Source of the DNA: Adiantum capillus-veneris
Lineage: Eukaryota > Streptophyta > Polypodiopsida > Polypodiales > Pteridaceae
Direction of reading: 5' to 3'
Assembly: GCA_014529385.2 (NCBI GenBank)
Contig: CM043951.1
Coordinates: 112,534,969-112,598,968 of the forward strand
DNA: 64,000 nt
Each line of letters starts with the position of its first letter. The stretch's first letter is position 1. Shown here piece after piece: positions 44,419-55,538 of this stretch. Position numbers and translations under genes: made by a program. A model generated the notes under the pieces. The model had not been told where the DNA came from. It saw only the letters and a program-made list of their open reading frames with translations, and did not search any database.

Positions 44419-44539
44419 TACTACATCCAAAATCTCTAATTGGGAGAAGAGTTTTCTAGTCAGCGAGAAAACAAATCTAACCACCATGATTTCCAAAATG
44501 GAATTGGAGCTAATCTCTTCGGATAGCTGATTCCAGTGT

Positions 44540-45048
44540 TAGAATTTAGAGCTACTGGTAAGTCATCACTTCATTCAGTGAAACTAGAATAGAGAGTGGA
44601 GACTAGACTGAAATAGTTATCTGAACTGAGATAACTATACTGAATTGAGGAACAGTCTGGACAACTAGAAAAGTGTTTGTAGTTTTAGATTCATAGTTCA
44701 AGAAAAACCAGTACAAGTTATAATGAATTGAAGCTTAAATGATTATAGCAGTAATGATTACAAGGTGAAGTTAAAGGCGAAGAGATTGTAGCTCGAAAAA
44801 TACTTTAAAGCTAAAGTCAAGAGAACTAATACATAAGAAGCAAGAAGCCCAATTACAATGTAATGGGTCCTATTTATAGCCTTCTAAAAGTTGCTGTAGC
44901 AACTACCATGGTAATTATTGATGTGTGACTGATTTACTGTTCGGCTTTTCACAATATATTTTGCACCTATTGAAACTATCTTCGCCTTCTACATATCCCA
45001 ATTGTAGTTAACCACATGCAACAGGAGGGTGCCTAGTCTTGTAACACT
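44540..45048 (-). repeat. Probable G1 5' LTR
   Basis: Minus strand upstream of gag. It contains GGCTATAAATAGG (about 44867-44879) as a TATA box. CTAACA near 44540 is a candidate LTR end, followed by TGGAATCAGC as a possible primer-site relic. The outer boundary is uncertain. The first 50-60 bases (to 44990) resemble the start of the G2 LTR at 13404. No matching 3' LTR is found at the truncated far end of G1. Confidence 0.4.
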
Positions 45049-45059
45049 AATCTTGACAC

Positions 45060-46480
45060 AATTGACATAACCAACAAGAGCCTTTGTGAGCAAGATGATG
45101 TGACGCTTGTGACGTGACAAGGGAGAGAGAAATAGATTGATGATGAAAAATACAGAGTACGCAGAGCAAATAGATGAAATAAAGAGTTTGTATGGATACA
45201 AGATAATGATTACAGGAAGAGATTAGCTCGTTTCATAACCTCCCGACCACCCCCGAGCTATCTCAATCTCAATCTCAATCACAAACGCAATCTCAATCTT
45301 GTGCACAATCTTAATCTCAATCACAATCACACTCTCAATCTCAATCACACCCTCAATCTCAATCTCTTGATGACAACAATGATCATACTCGAAATCGCAA
45401 TACGATCACAATCCCATTATCATAACACCTTGCACAGATCCTGTTTCACACATTAGTTTTTGCATCGTCTACAAAATAGCCAAAAGAACATACCCGTGCA
45501 ACCAATTCAACATGATAATCAAATTTAAAAACATAATTTTGTATCACCATAAAAGAATATAATCACTTCTTGATTGGATCAAACAATTGAGATATTACAT
45601 GTGTATATCTATTTGTAAGCTAACTTGTTGCTGCTTGTAGGCTACCCTGTTACTGCTGGCAATTTGTTTCTGCCATAATATATCATACCCCATTGCATCT
45701 CTACAAAATAGTCAAAACAACGTACTCCTACAACCAATTCAACATGATAATCAAATTTAAAAACATAATTTTGTATCACCACAAAAGAGTATAATCACTT
45801 CTTCATTGGATCAAACAAATGAGATATTACATGTGTATATCTGTTTGTAAGCTAGCCTGTTGTTACTTGTAGGTTACCCTTCTGCTGCTGATAATTTGTT
45901 TTTGCCATAACTTTATCATACAAACTCAAAATATCAACTTCCAGGTACTCAAAACGACGAGAACAGGCATGATCCACAAGGCCCCATAGACAGAATTGCG
46001 AAAAACTTCTTTGTGTAGCTACAAATACAACTTTCACTTTGCGACTCATAAAACCTTTATTTTTAGATCTCCACAACTTTTTCAACTCATTTTAAGGTTA
46101 CCCGTGTATTTTATGCTAAAACACATAAAAATAAAACATTGATATTAATAAAAACATCAATCTTAACTACGTTTTGATTGTACTGCTCATAGAAAGACTA
46201 TCTATTATACATTAATCTTTTTCAAATATGTCTCTAGTGTATTATTTAAAAAGAAGAGAATATATTCTCTCTCTCAATATCCTAAACTCATCTATATAAA
46301 ACTAATACCCTCTATATAATAGACTATTCAACAATCTTTAAGATCGTGCGCTTAACGAAAGATATGGCCTATTACATTCTTTTCGACTTTAAGAACTTCA
46401 TAATTATGTCCTATTACATTCTCTCCTTATCAAAATTAACTCTGTCCTCATAGTTGGAAGGAGAGATTTTCAGCATACAA
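45060..46480. repeat. Dispersed AT-rich repeat, copy 1 (LTR-like)
   Basis: Similar in order and sequence to about 61760-63250. Shared landmarks are a GTGACGTGAC segment, AACCTCCCGACCACCCCC, a CAATCT/CAATCA hexamer tract, an ACAAAATAGCCAAAAGAACATAC segment and CTTAACGAAAGATATGG near the right end. Part of it (45430-45600 and 45690-45850) is duplicated locally. TATA-like and A/T-rich blocks suggest an LTR or non-autonomous element. The open frame 45852-46085 (minus) is within the repeat and has no known product. Confidence 0.55.
45258..45370. repeat. CAATCT/CAATCA hexamer minisatellite
   Basis: About 18 imperfect hexamers, also present at 61936-62045 and 62400-62440 within the other copies of the dispersed repeat. 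Confidence 0.8.
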
Positions 46481-47240
46481 AATATAGAAGTCAACCGAAA
46501 AGGCATCTTTTACAGTATACATCTCACTTAACCAAAAGTACAAGAAAAATCTTACTTCTAAGCTGCCTAACTCTACAATCGAAATGAGTTCTAGTTCTGT
46601 CTTTAGAATGACTATTTCACTATCTCATATCTTTTATTTAAAACAAGATTATTTAAAAAATATTTTTGACATTCTCACAAAATTTGATATTTCAGAGAGA
46701 AATTTATAAACACACATAAGCAATCATGATAATACAAGTTACCCTTATGCAAGCAAAATTTTCTCTCAAACCTCTCGCTCTAATGAGGATTTTAATAAGA
46801 GATTATGATAGAATACAAAAAATCATTATTCACTTCACATCAAACTTAATCAATCAAATCACTACGAAATACATAAATAATAATACATATCGGTCTTTGA
46901 GCCAATGCATTGCTGACCTTTTCTCAATCCAAATATTTCAAATCAAAATTGTACTCACATAATAGTTGAAGCCATCACTTCTGCCTGTTATGGAGCAATG
47001 AACGAGTGAAGATATATTTTTAAATAATTCTCAATCATGCACACGATAGTTCAAATCATGCCTTCTCATATAAAATACATCCTATTTTCTCTTCCCTTGT
47101 ATTAGATATAACCAAAGAATTTTTTCCTAATTCTAGAATGTTTTTAATATAGTTTTAAATCCCTCTTCTTTCAGTGTTTCAAACGTAGCTTGACCTACTT
47201 CAGATTATACAAATCCCTTATTTTCTTTCGTTAGTTCAGT
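46481..47240. other. AT-rich stretch without recognisable gene
   Basis: Very AT-rich, short frames only (for example 46726-46962). I see no domain, RNA gene or repeat boundary. Confidence 0.5.
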
Positions 47241-47249
47241 TAGACGTCA

Positions 47250-47830
47250 CACAATTTTTGAAAAAAATTAATATGTGCTCACTTATAATGTGTTAATCCT
47301 AAAATACTCCTCATATATCTCATAGTTTTTGTTTTGGTATTGGCAATTCCTTAATTGCCTTGACCTTATCAGGATCAATGTAAATACCTTGTGTCAAGAT
47401 TACCCTTTTGAGATACACAACTGTTCTTATCTTTTTCTTTTTCAGGTTTACTGTTTAACTCTTTTGAAAAAGTTATGAAGGTCTCACACCCTTGTTTAAG
47501 TCACATTATCAATTTCATGGCCAAAACTATCTCTTTCTTCTCTATAAATAGTGCAAACTAACCCCATCAAAAGATTTTAAGATTATTTTTTCTTTTCTTT
47601 GTAATCAATCAAAACGTGATTTTTAACTAGTTCTTTCATGAAACTTTTATTACCACTAGCTAAGTCCACAAGACTTTCAATTTTTAAGTTTAATTTTTCA
47701 TCCAATGCATAGTACAAGAAGTAATGTGTACTACCCGAATCAATTAAGAAATTCAATTTCAAGTTTCTGATTTTATCCATAAATTTGATCACAAAAGCTT
47801 TCAAATGACGTACCAAAGGCATAAAACATC
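47250..47830 (-). pseudogene. Gypsy pol remnant (protease and RT connection)
   Basis: The minus strand has LIDSGSTHYF (about 47730), the gypsy-type aspartic protease motif, in a frame at 47822-47583. Further on, GIYIDPDKVKAIKELP (about 47345-47395) is typical of the end of gypsy RT. Most of RT between them is gone, so this is a deleted fragment of a family different from G1 and G2. A short frame starting MAQWETIGNADDKGK (47894 downwards) lies upstream and may be a relic of its gag. Confidence 0.6.
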
Positions 47831-48130
47831 ACAAAGAAGGGCTAGATGACTTACCTTTATCATCCGCATTGCCAATAGTTTCCCATTGAGCCATCTTGGT
47901 ACGTATTGTCTTATCCAGGGATTTAATATTTATGTAATAATGACAAATTTTGTGTGATCACAAGGTCTTATTGACACATTTACATAATTACACTAAACAT
48001 AATCACAAAGAATCCGGTTAAGGGTAGACCCACTAAATTTCCTCAAGGATTTTTAGTTTTCCCGCCGAGCCCGTTAGGTTTTTCCACTTTCCCTACGGGC
48101 TCACTGAGAATATGAAAAAGCCCGACAGGC

Positions 48131-48194
48131 TCGCAGAATTATATATATGCGGGCCCGATCGGGCCCGCTAGGTGTTATTTTCAACTTTCATCTT

Positions 48195-48250
<56 letters not shown>
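48131..48250. promoter_or_regulatory. Palindrome, TATA-like run and GA tract upstream of stem-loop series
   Basis: ATTATATATATGC (48138-48150) is followed by a perfect 20-bp palindrome (48149-48168, half-site GCGGGCCCGA) and a (GA)n run at about 48198-48248. This looks like a plausible plant promoter arrangement for the stem-loop series that begins 40 bp further on, but no transcript evidence is available. The preceding 48050-48130 repeats GCCCG-rich strings. Confidence 0.35.
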
Positions 48251-48255
<5 letters not shown>

Positions 48256-48289
48256 GACTACCTTTGCAGGTACGTTGAGAGGAGAGAGG

Positions 48290-48894
48290 GGGTCGTGTGG
48301 GAGCGTGCTTTGCGTCGCAGTGTGCGACAGCACCAGAGTACCTCACCACATGATCCGGGTATGTGTTGTGTGCGTGTATGCGTTGTGTGGTAGCATGCCT
48401 TTTGTCGTATTGCACGGCAGTAATAGGTACCTTACCACACAATGGGTGTGTGTGTGTAAGCTGTTCTACGGAACAGTGCTTATCACGGGGCATCACCTCG
48501 GTGACACGGGGAAGATGGTGTCCTTGTGGTAAGTATTGGCTTATTGTCTGGGTACTACGTCGGTAATGCGGTGAATCTAGTATCTTTTATGGTAAGTGAA
48601 CTTCCCTTCCCCTAACCCAAAAAACATATGGGCATCGGTTGGTAACGCGGCTATATGATGTTCGTATGCAAGCTATAGTTTCTCCTTAGATTCAGGCGAC
48701 ACTCGGTTGGTAACGCGGCTAATAGAGTGTCCTTTGTTGGAAGCATCTTTTTTTGCATAAATGTGGCATTTAGGTGGTTAACCCGGCCGTACGAACGTCA
48801 TATAATTTGTATGTGCATGTGCAATTAATTTTTTAAGTACTAAGAATATGAAATACTTGGTCGGTAACACGGCTGTGAAGAGTATTTCATATAC
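48290..48894 (+). ncRNA. Series of eight stem-loops with conserved loops (possible structured RNA)
   Basis: Two larger hairpins come first: arms 48290-48300/48346-48356 and 48381-48392/48433-48444, loops of 40-45 nt similar to each other. Six smaller ones follow: 48484-48497/48517-48528, 48550-48557/48578-48585, 48625-48636/48657-48668, 48693-48704/48725-48736, 48761-48770/48794-48803 and 48846-48857/48881-48892. The six loops are 19-23 nt with a common core, such as GGTTGGTAACGCGGCT, TCGGTAACACGGCTG and TCGGTAATGCGGTGA. Arms differ completely between units yet pair within each, often with G-T pairs, which suggests selection on RNA folding. No coding frame or known RNA family explains it. Spacing between loops is 58-87 bp. 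Confidence 0.55.
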
Positions 48895-48991
48895 AAAATG
48901 TTTATTTTCTTTATTTTGTTGTTTTTAACTGTCCGTTTGAAATTATATATAACTAGCTAATCGTTTTCAAAAGAATACTTTATTCATCAAT

Positions 48992-49278
48992 CATTGCTAT
49001 TTTAAATGCTCTATTTATATAAATTATACGTAAAAAAGTATTTGCACACAAATTGCATGTTAAATATTCTATTTTTATCTTTTTAAAGGGCCTCAAGTAT
49101 TATCGATATTTTTAATGCTTCATTTACATAAATTCTCTGTAAAAAATCTAAATGCACATAATTTGCATGTTAAATATTCTTTTGTATCTTTTTAAAGAGC
49201 ATCAATTGTCATCGCTTTTTTGATTGCTACATTTACATAAATTATATGAAAAAAGTGTGTGAACACAATTTGCTAGTC
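48992..49278. repeat. AT-rich tandem repeat, about 108-bp period
   Basis: Roughly 2.7 units. Landmarks recur at 48992-49094, 49096-49205 and 49206-49278: ATTTACATAAATT, GTAAAAAA, GCACA-AATTTGCATGTTAAATATTC, and TCTTTTTAAAG. No coding potential. 49280-49650 shows nothing further. Confidence 0.7.
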
Positions 49279-49656
49279 CAATTTGTATACTTCCAATGTT
49301 TTAAATGTTTTTAAAGTTTTTAAGTCGGTGTGTGCTTTGTTTGCACTAGTATGTGCGCACGGAGAAAAATATAAATTAAAAATTCAATATATGCTGAAGT
49401 GTGCCAGACTGTTAACATGTATTGTTTGATCTAAATTAACTTCTTATAAGCCACTTGTTTGATCTGCATTTTACATGTGTAATAGATTGCAATTTTAAGT
49501 GAAGATTGTTCCAATTTTTATCAATATTTCCTTCCACATTTCTTAAAGTCTTCAAGCGGTGGTTAAGGGTTTGCTTGAAATAGTGTGAGAGTGTTAGTAT
49601 CATTCGTAGCCATGAATTTGTATTTGATATGATGTTTTCTATTAACGAGTGCAAAT

Positions 49657-50870
49657 ATGATGCCATATCAAAAGAAAAGTATTATGCGTGCAATTCGTAA
49701 AGAATGTATAATTTTGGTAATCTCATCATGTGCAGATGATTGCAAACAACAGATTAGTGAAAGAGATGTCTTCATCAAAGACCTCACTAGCGCTATATGG
49801 GAGAACACAGACGCAGGTTGCAACTTGAAGGCTAATAGGAGTTGTTGATTCCAGCAGGGATTCGAGAATTTGACCCACACCACAAGGTTAGGACAGTGTT
49901 GGGCAATATAAAAATATGTTGCAGAGACTTAAAGGAAGATATCCCACTTGCCTGCGACATGTCAAAATTAGAGCTTTGGGATAAATTGTGGGAAGAACAA
50001 AAGGTAAAGATGAAGCATGTGAAAGCGCACGACCAAGAAGCCTTACCCAAGAGATTGAAGATGGCTCAAGATGCGCAAGCAACTTTGGGAGGTTGATCCG
50101 ATGCCAGCGGCACCGGCACAATCATGCGCACGTCTTTGAATGCAAAGTGCACTCATCTTTTTGGCATCCCTCATGAAGCCTTGGTAGAAGGTATGAGGAT
50201 TGGAGCAGGCTCCTTCAGTTTGTGCACATTGTACACCATCAAAAGCATCTCTTTTTTTCCCGACCACATTACATATGTGGGAAAATGTTACAAGGAATGG
50301 AGTGAGGAAAAATTTGACAGCTTTCAGACAGACCAAGGAATGCAAACACTTCGCCCCGCCATTGTAAGGTACATTGGGTTTACTACCGAAGCTCCTTGGA
50401 TCACAATATTCCCATACTACAATGGGCGTACCGTGGGCGACATGATGTGCCGCTTACCATTCGCTCACGGATTGTTCAGTTGCAGACGACACATGCATAG
50501 GATACAACACGGCTAGAGGTCATTGCCTGCAGCAAATCTTCCTGTACAACAGATAGACACGATGCAGATCAAAGTAGTGATTGAGCACATGCCAGTCATT
50601 TGTCACGTCTTAATCGAAGGCATTGCAGCTGCCCACTCGGTCGGTATAGTGCACAACAATCTACACCCGTTCAACATAATCTTGGACTTTACTTGCACCA
50701 ATAAACCCCACGTTGGCATCATTGATTGGAGTATGATACTTAGAACACCAGCTAAGCGTGCAACAATTAATTATTTGCATCCAAGTGCACAATCGGACTC
50801 TACAGCGATGTCTTCATCAAAGACCTCACTAGCACTTGTGGTTCAATTAGTAGCATTTGTTGTGGCTTGA
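49657..50870 (+). pseudogene. Protein-kinase-like gene, decayed
   Basis: From 49842 to 50870 one frame is open except for TGA at 50094 and TAG at 50514. Upstream, 49657-49848 is another frame that may be joined by a shift or intron. Kinase landmarks in order: GAGSFSLC (Gly-loop, 50202), Lys of YVGKCYK (50283), hinge-like ITIFPYYNGRTV (about 50400), helix ICHVLIEGIAAAHSVGIVH, catalytic loop HNNLHPFN (50652) and DWS (50724). The usual HRD Asp is Asn, the Lys of HRDLKPEN is His, and DFG is DWS. It would therefore be a pseudokinase even without the stops. A 27-bp direct repeat lies at 49765-49791 and 50807-50833, in different frames. It is probably a relic of a divergent plant kinase-like family. 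Confidence 0.6.
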
Positions 50871-51018
50871 TTTAGTGGATTCCGTGGTGTTCTATAGTGA
50901 ACAAGAAGTTGCTACACATACTACATCTGTGAGACTATTGAATTGTGAGAATATATATTTTCCAATGATATTGAATATTTATCTATCAGTCGATTGTAGC
51001 TCTAAGTGAAAATGCCCG

Positions 51019-51563
51019 ATGAAGAACAAGATATTGGCACCCAATCACTGCTCGATGAATCATGATCAGCAACGTCAAGCGACTGTTAATGCATTTCAGC
51101 GCATGAAGTCTCTGGCACACGGCATGTCGGCACAACAAGCAACACATACTGCTCGACGACTCTCAAAATGGGCAAATCCAAACCACATGCAATGGAAAGA
51201 GATCAATAAAGAAGTGACAAATGACATGATCAAGATAATATAGCCATGTGAGGACGTAGAGATCAAGAAAGAAAGATGGAAGGTTTCGAAGTGCAACCAT
51301 GATGTGATCAAAGAAAACACTGAGAGGATTTGGAGGTTTATGGCCAGCCCCTACACAATGTAGATTGTACGCTATATTTTGCAAAAATGTTATATGTTCA
51401 CTTTTTGCAACAGCGACTAGTAGACTTCTCGTCAAAGGAGACAAATATTGCCACTCATAAATTAAGGGAGAGTTGTATCACTTTCACCCGAGATGAGCTG
51501 GCATTGATAGTGGAAGGCACCGATCTACAGTTAAAGAGAGAGAAGGATATTTACACGACATAG
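51019..51563 (+). other. Unidentified open frames downstream of the kinase-like gene
   Basis: 51019-51243 (74 codons, containing MKNKILAPNHCSMNHDQQRQ, basic and Gln-rich) and 51330-51563 (77 codons, ends LQLKREKDIYTT) are in different frames, with a readable stretch between. They may be exons or frames of one decayed gene following the kinase-like one. No domain recognised. Confidence 0.25.
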
Positions 51564-51599
51564 TTGGCAGAGAAAGATGAAAAAATGACACGGCTTTCT

Positions 51600-52647
51600 A
51601 TTGCCACCCAGACACCCCAACCCTCATAAGTCCGGATGGAGCATAATCTCACTCTTTGCCATGAGCTTTTTTATTCATTGGCTTCTTTGTACCACTTGTG
51701 CCCACATTTTGCTCCATTGTTGTAACTTAAAACTGAAGGCAAAAGAACCAGATGTTCAAATTTTGAAACATTTTTCTTATTCTCAATATATATTTAGATT
51801 TAAAAACCATTCAATATGATAGTAACCATGATGCACAATATGAGATTTTCAATGCACATAAAGATCACCTATATTGTGAGCAACCATACACGTTGCAATG
51901 CAGTGTATGCATGGAATAATAACAATAACAATTCTATGAATCTCTCTATGCAATTATTATTATAATGATTATTTATATGTCCACTTTGATTTGCAAACAA
52001 TAAGACATATCTAATTTCAATTGCTACAAGAAAACAAATGAAAGCAATAAAATATATGATTGATCATTTCATGCACTAATAATCTATCGTAATACATAAC
52101 ACACTCTCTGTATAAGCCAATGCATGAACTAACACAAATAAATCTTCAATATAATCGCTGAATTGAGGACTTCTTGTACCCAGTGAAGGATTGTAGCCCA
52201 CCCATGCAACCAATTCAATATATAAAAGCTATTTGAACCCAATTAAGGATTATAGCTCTTATATTGTGGAGTGACAAGTGTAAATCAACTCAAATGCAAG
52301 ACTTCAAGGATCTTTATATGCCTGGTACACTAGTATAGGACATCTAAACCTTGACTATCGACTCTTCATTTACATATGCTCAGCTACTAAAACCAATTAC
52401 ATTCCTCATTTGGACCAATGGAATCTTCGCAATGAGCATGACTCTCCAACTTTTCAGTTGTTTTGGTTTTGTACCTTTATGTCGATAAACAAATTAAAAA
52501 ATTTTAGAAGTGGTTACCGAATTAAGAATCACGTTTGGCCCAAAAAAAGGACCTGTGACTCTGTAACCTTAGGTCAATTCACAAGGAGATGACTATACCT
52601 GGCACTCGGATACACTCCCCAAGGATATGCCTAGCTAAAAGACCGTG
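51600..52647. other. Stretch without recognisable gene
   Basis: AT-rich. Short frames only (51601-51819, 52410-52592) with no motif. It is followed by the GTTAG target repeat of the copia element at 52653. Confidence 0.5.
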
Positions 52648-52652
52648 GTTAG

Positions 52653-52807
52653 TGTTGAACCGAAGGGAGAGAGCGCATGTAGACAAGAGGAGAGAGAGAT
52701 GACACCAACATGTACAAGCCCCAAAGTGTGTCTATTGATCACATGAGATGTGTTTATATAGAGGGGACCAGGGTGCTATATATAGAGATACTATGTATAG
52801 CTCAACA
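52653..52807 (-). repeat. Copia C 3' LTR
   Basis: 155 bp, TGTTGAGCT...GGTTCAACA on the minus strand. Contains TATATATAG and CTCTATATAAAC as TATA-like sites. Confidence 0.85.
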
Positions 52808-53354
52808 CCCCCACTCAAATGAAGGTCCCTAACTGTGGATGAAAAAACCCTTGGGGGCTCAAGGGAAAAACCCACAGCTCTATATATACCCATCGTTTTA
52901 TTGAAATGTTTTCAAGATATATTTACAATGTTTCAAGGAGCTACATCACTCCTGTTTTACAATGTCCCCTTTCAAGGATCTTTAACAACTCTATATATAC
53001 AATTGAATTGATGCTAATTCTTCAATATCTGTGAACATCTTCAATATGTTTGAGCCGCTTCAATCTCTCTGAGCTCATGTACACACTGCTTGACGTGCCT
53101 TTCATCCTGTAAACAATATCAACTCAAGAAACATATCGAGACGTGAAGGTTAGAAATAAATACATCACATTATCCTTAGAGACGGTTCGCGACGCCGCTC
53201 TAGAGACGACATAGAAACAAACATAATGCCGATGCAATCACATGTATAGATGATATAGAAACAAATGTAACATCAATGTAATCACATGTGCACAAATATA
53301 TAGAAAGCCAGCATGTGATAAACACATTGGGGTCCCCAAGATCTCAACCAATAG

Positions 53355-53850
53355 CTATAATCATCATGGCTTTACGTACCATGGCATCACGGTGTTCACC
53401 ATGGCATTAAGACGCTTAGAAAAAATTTGAAATAACAATCATCATGGCTTTACGTACCCTGGCATTAGAGACGCTTTCAACAAATAAAAACTATGAAATA
53501 CCAATCATCATGACTTTACGTACCATGGCATCACAGTATTCACCATGGCATAAGAGACACTTATAAAAACATTGAAATAGGAATAGTCATCATGGATTCA
53601 CGTACCATGGCACTGGGAGATGCTTTCAAAAAAACATTGAAATAGCAATAATCATCATGGAATTACTTACCATGGCATCATGACATTCTTTATGGCACTA
53701 GAGACGCACAAAAAACTTTGAAATAGGAATATTCATCATGGTTTTACGTATCATGGCATCAAAAACGTTTTCTTCAAATCAAATAACAATTATAAAATAG
53801 TAATCACCGTCAAGACTTTACGTACGATGGCATCAGAGATGCTAGTTTTG
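53355..53850. repeat. Tandem repeats inside copia C
   Basis: About 6.5 units of 65-80 bp sharing ATCATCATGGCTTTACGTACC, then ATGGCATCA, and a TTGAAATA tail (starts near 53363, 53441, 53507, 53588, 53653, 53732 and 53812). Units vary in the part after ATGGCATCA. A CATGG string recurs, giving local inverted symmetry. Confidence 0.8.
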
Positions 53851-54507
53851 TACAAAATCTGCAAAACCTCAAGAAAATGTATAGTCAGTAGATAATGGCT
53901 TGGTAAATCTTGTCATCTCTACATCGATGATTCCCATGAAAACCATCACACAGTTAGTATACGATCATATAAAATGATCATAAAATGACGTGAAGTATTT
54001 TATGACAAATTGCAACGAGATCAATAGCAACAAATTACAAGAACTAATGCCTAAAATATCCAATCTAAATATGGCAAGGTCGAGGTGGCTACAGGGCAGT
54101 CCCTAGTGAGAACGAAGGTCGAAAATATCTGTGTCTCAGTCCGAGTCTATTGCCCGCATCAAATCATCTACATACCACTATGAAGCGAACATAAAAGCGG
54201 AGAAAGCGCAAGCGAAGATGAGCACTTAATATGGCTGAGTGCCAAAGAAGGTCAAGCCGTGTCTTCCCGACCTCTTATGATGAAGAACAGCATAGCCAAT
54301 CAAGAAATGTGCTAAAGATGGCTCTTAGGACAGGCGGTTGTCTTGCTATCCTTCACAGCGTTACGAACTAGAGAAAATAGCAGGCAGCATTGTCTTGCAC
54401 ACACACGAGCAAGTTGTGCTAAATCAGGGGATACACACTCTAAAAACAACATCATATTTTATTTTAATGTTATTCTATCATGAACATAGTAGACAGATTT
54501 TGTAAAA

Positions 54508-54750
54508 GTGCTTCTGCAGTCCCGTCTACATCTCCATCTCCTAGTTTCTGCGCTTTTCTTTCCAACAACATGCGCGGTACCATGCACACTACTGCAGGCA
54601 GCCTACGGGATGGAAGGTGACCATTTCGGTCGTTGCACACACACACACCTGGTCGCTCATAAGGGTTGTCTGCTCAGACTGCAGCAGCTACCCAGATCGA
54701 AGTTGTACGAGCTGCAGAGGTTAGAAGACGTAGCGCTAATTATAGCATAG
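54508..54750 (+). other. Unidentified frame inside copia C
   Basis: 80 codons beginning MLLQSRLHLHLLVSALFF, antisense to the element. The first 20 residues are hydrophobic and look like a signal peptide, but nothing else is recognisable. A further frame at 54913-55251 (112 codons) is similar in character. They may be chance frames or captured host sequence. Confidence 0.2.
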
Positions 54751-55340
54751 GCTTTTGGCCGCCGTAGATAGCGCTTTGTTGCTTTGCTGTCCAACACTTT
54801 AATTAGCGCCCCCTATATTTAACAGAGAATTTTTCGCTGGCACTAAATAACTAGCAGAGCCTTGGTAGCAAACTGATCGATGACCAGGCAGCGATAACTC
54901 TGCATGTGAAAGTTGAGGAGTCCAGGAGCTACGCAAGCTCCCAACCCACTTTCCAGGGACGTAACTAAAAAAAAAAAAATCATTGCCATGCGTACAGATG
55001 AGCGCTATTTATATTACTTGCCCTTAAATTTAGCACAACTGGCTGGTGTCTTTACATCATATTGCTCTCTCTTGTCCACAACTGCGCGATTGTCTGCCTC
55101 TAATTCTGGCATCACTCAAGAGCTAATAGGAGATATTGCTAAACTAGGTGCTCAGTTCTGCTTTGGCCGCCATCTTTTGCCAACTCTCATCACAGTAATA
55201 CGCGCGAGTGGCGTTTGTGTTGTGTTGATTGGGGCCGTCACTCTTAATTAAACGTAGCCAACATGAGGCGCTACTGCAATGCTTCCTATCTCGAATCCTA
55301 CTAACTGCATTTTTCTCTAAAATTCCTGACCCTCTGCAGC

Positions 55341-55538
55341 GTTAACTGATAACATGCTACGCTACAAATTACAGACCTAATAAATGACTGTTTACGTCCA
55401 CCAAGCAACCCCTAAAAGTTCCTAGACAGAGATATACATTCGTTAACTGATAACATGCTACGCTACAAATTACAGACCTAATAAATGACTGTTTACGTCC
55501 ACCAAGCAACCTCTAAAAGTTCCTAGACAGAGATATAC
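55341..55538. repeat. 101-bp tandem duplication in copia C
   Basis: 55341-55441 and 55442-55538 are nearly identical (GTTAACTGATAACATGCTAC at the start of each), with about one substitution and divergence only at the end. It is a recent local duplication. Confidence 0.85.

Noticed and set aside
48625-48736. tRNA genes, because the loop GGTTGGTAACGCGG resembles a D-arm string
   Set aside because: No acceptor stem, anticodon arm or T-arm (GGTTCGA) can be placed around any unit; each is a single hairpin.
53355-53850. CRISPR-like array (constant head, variable tail)
   Set aside because: Units are imperfect throughout, have no fixed spacer length, lie inside a plant LTR element, and there are no cas genes.
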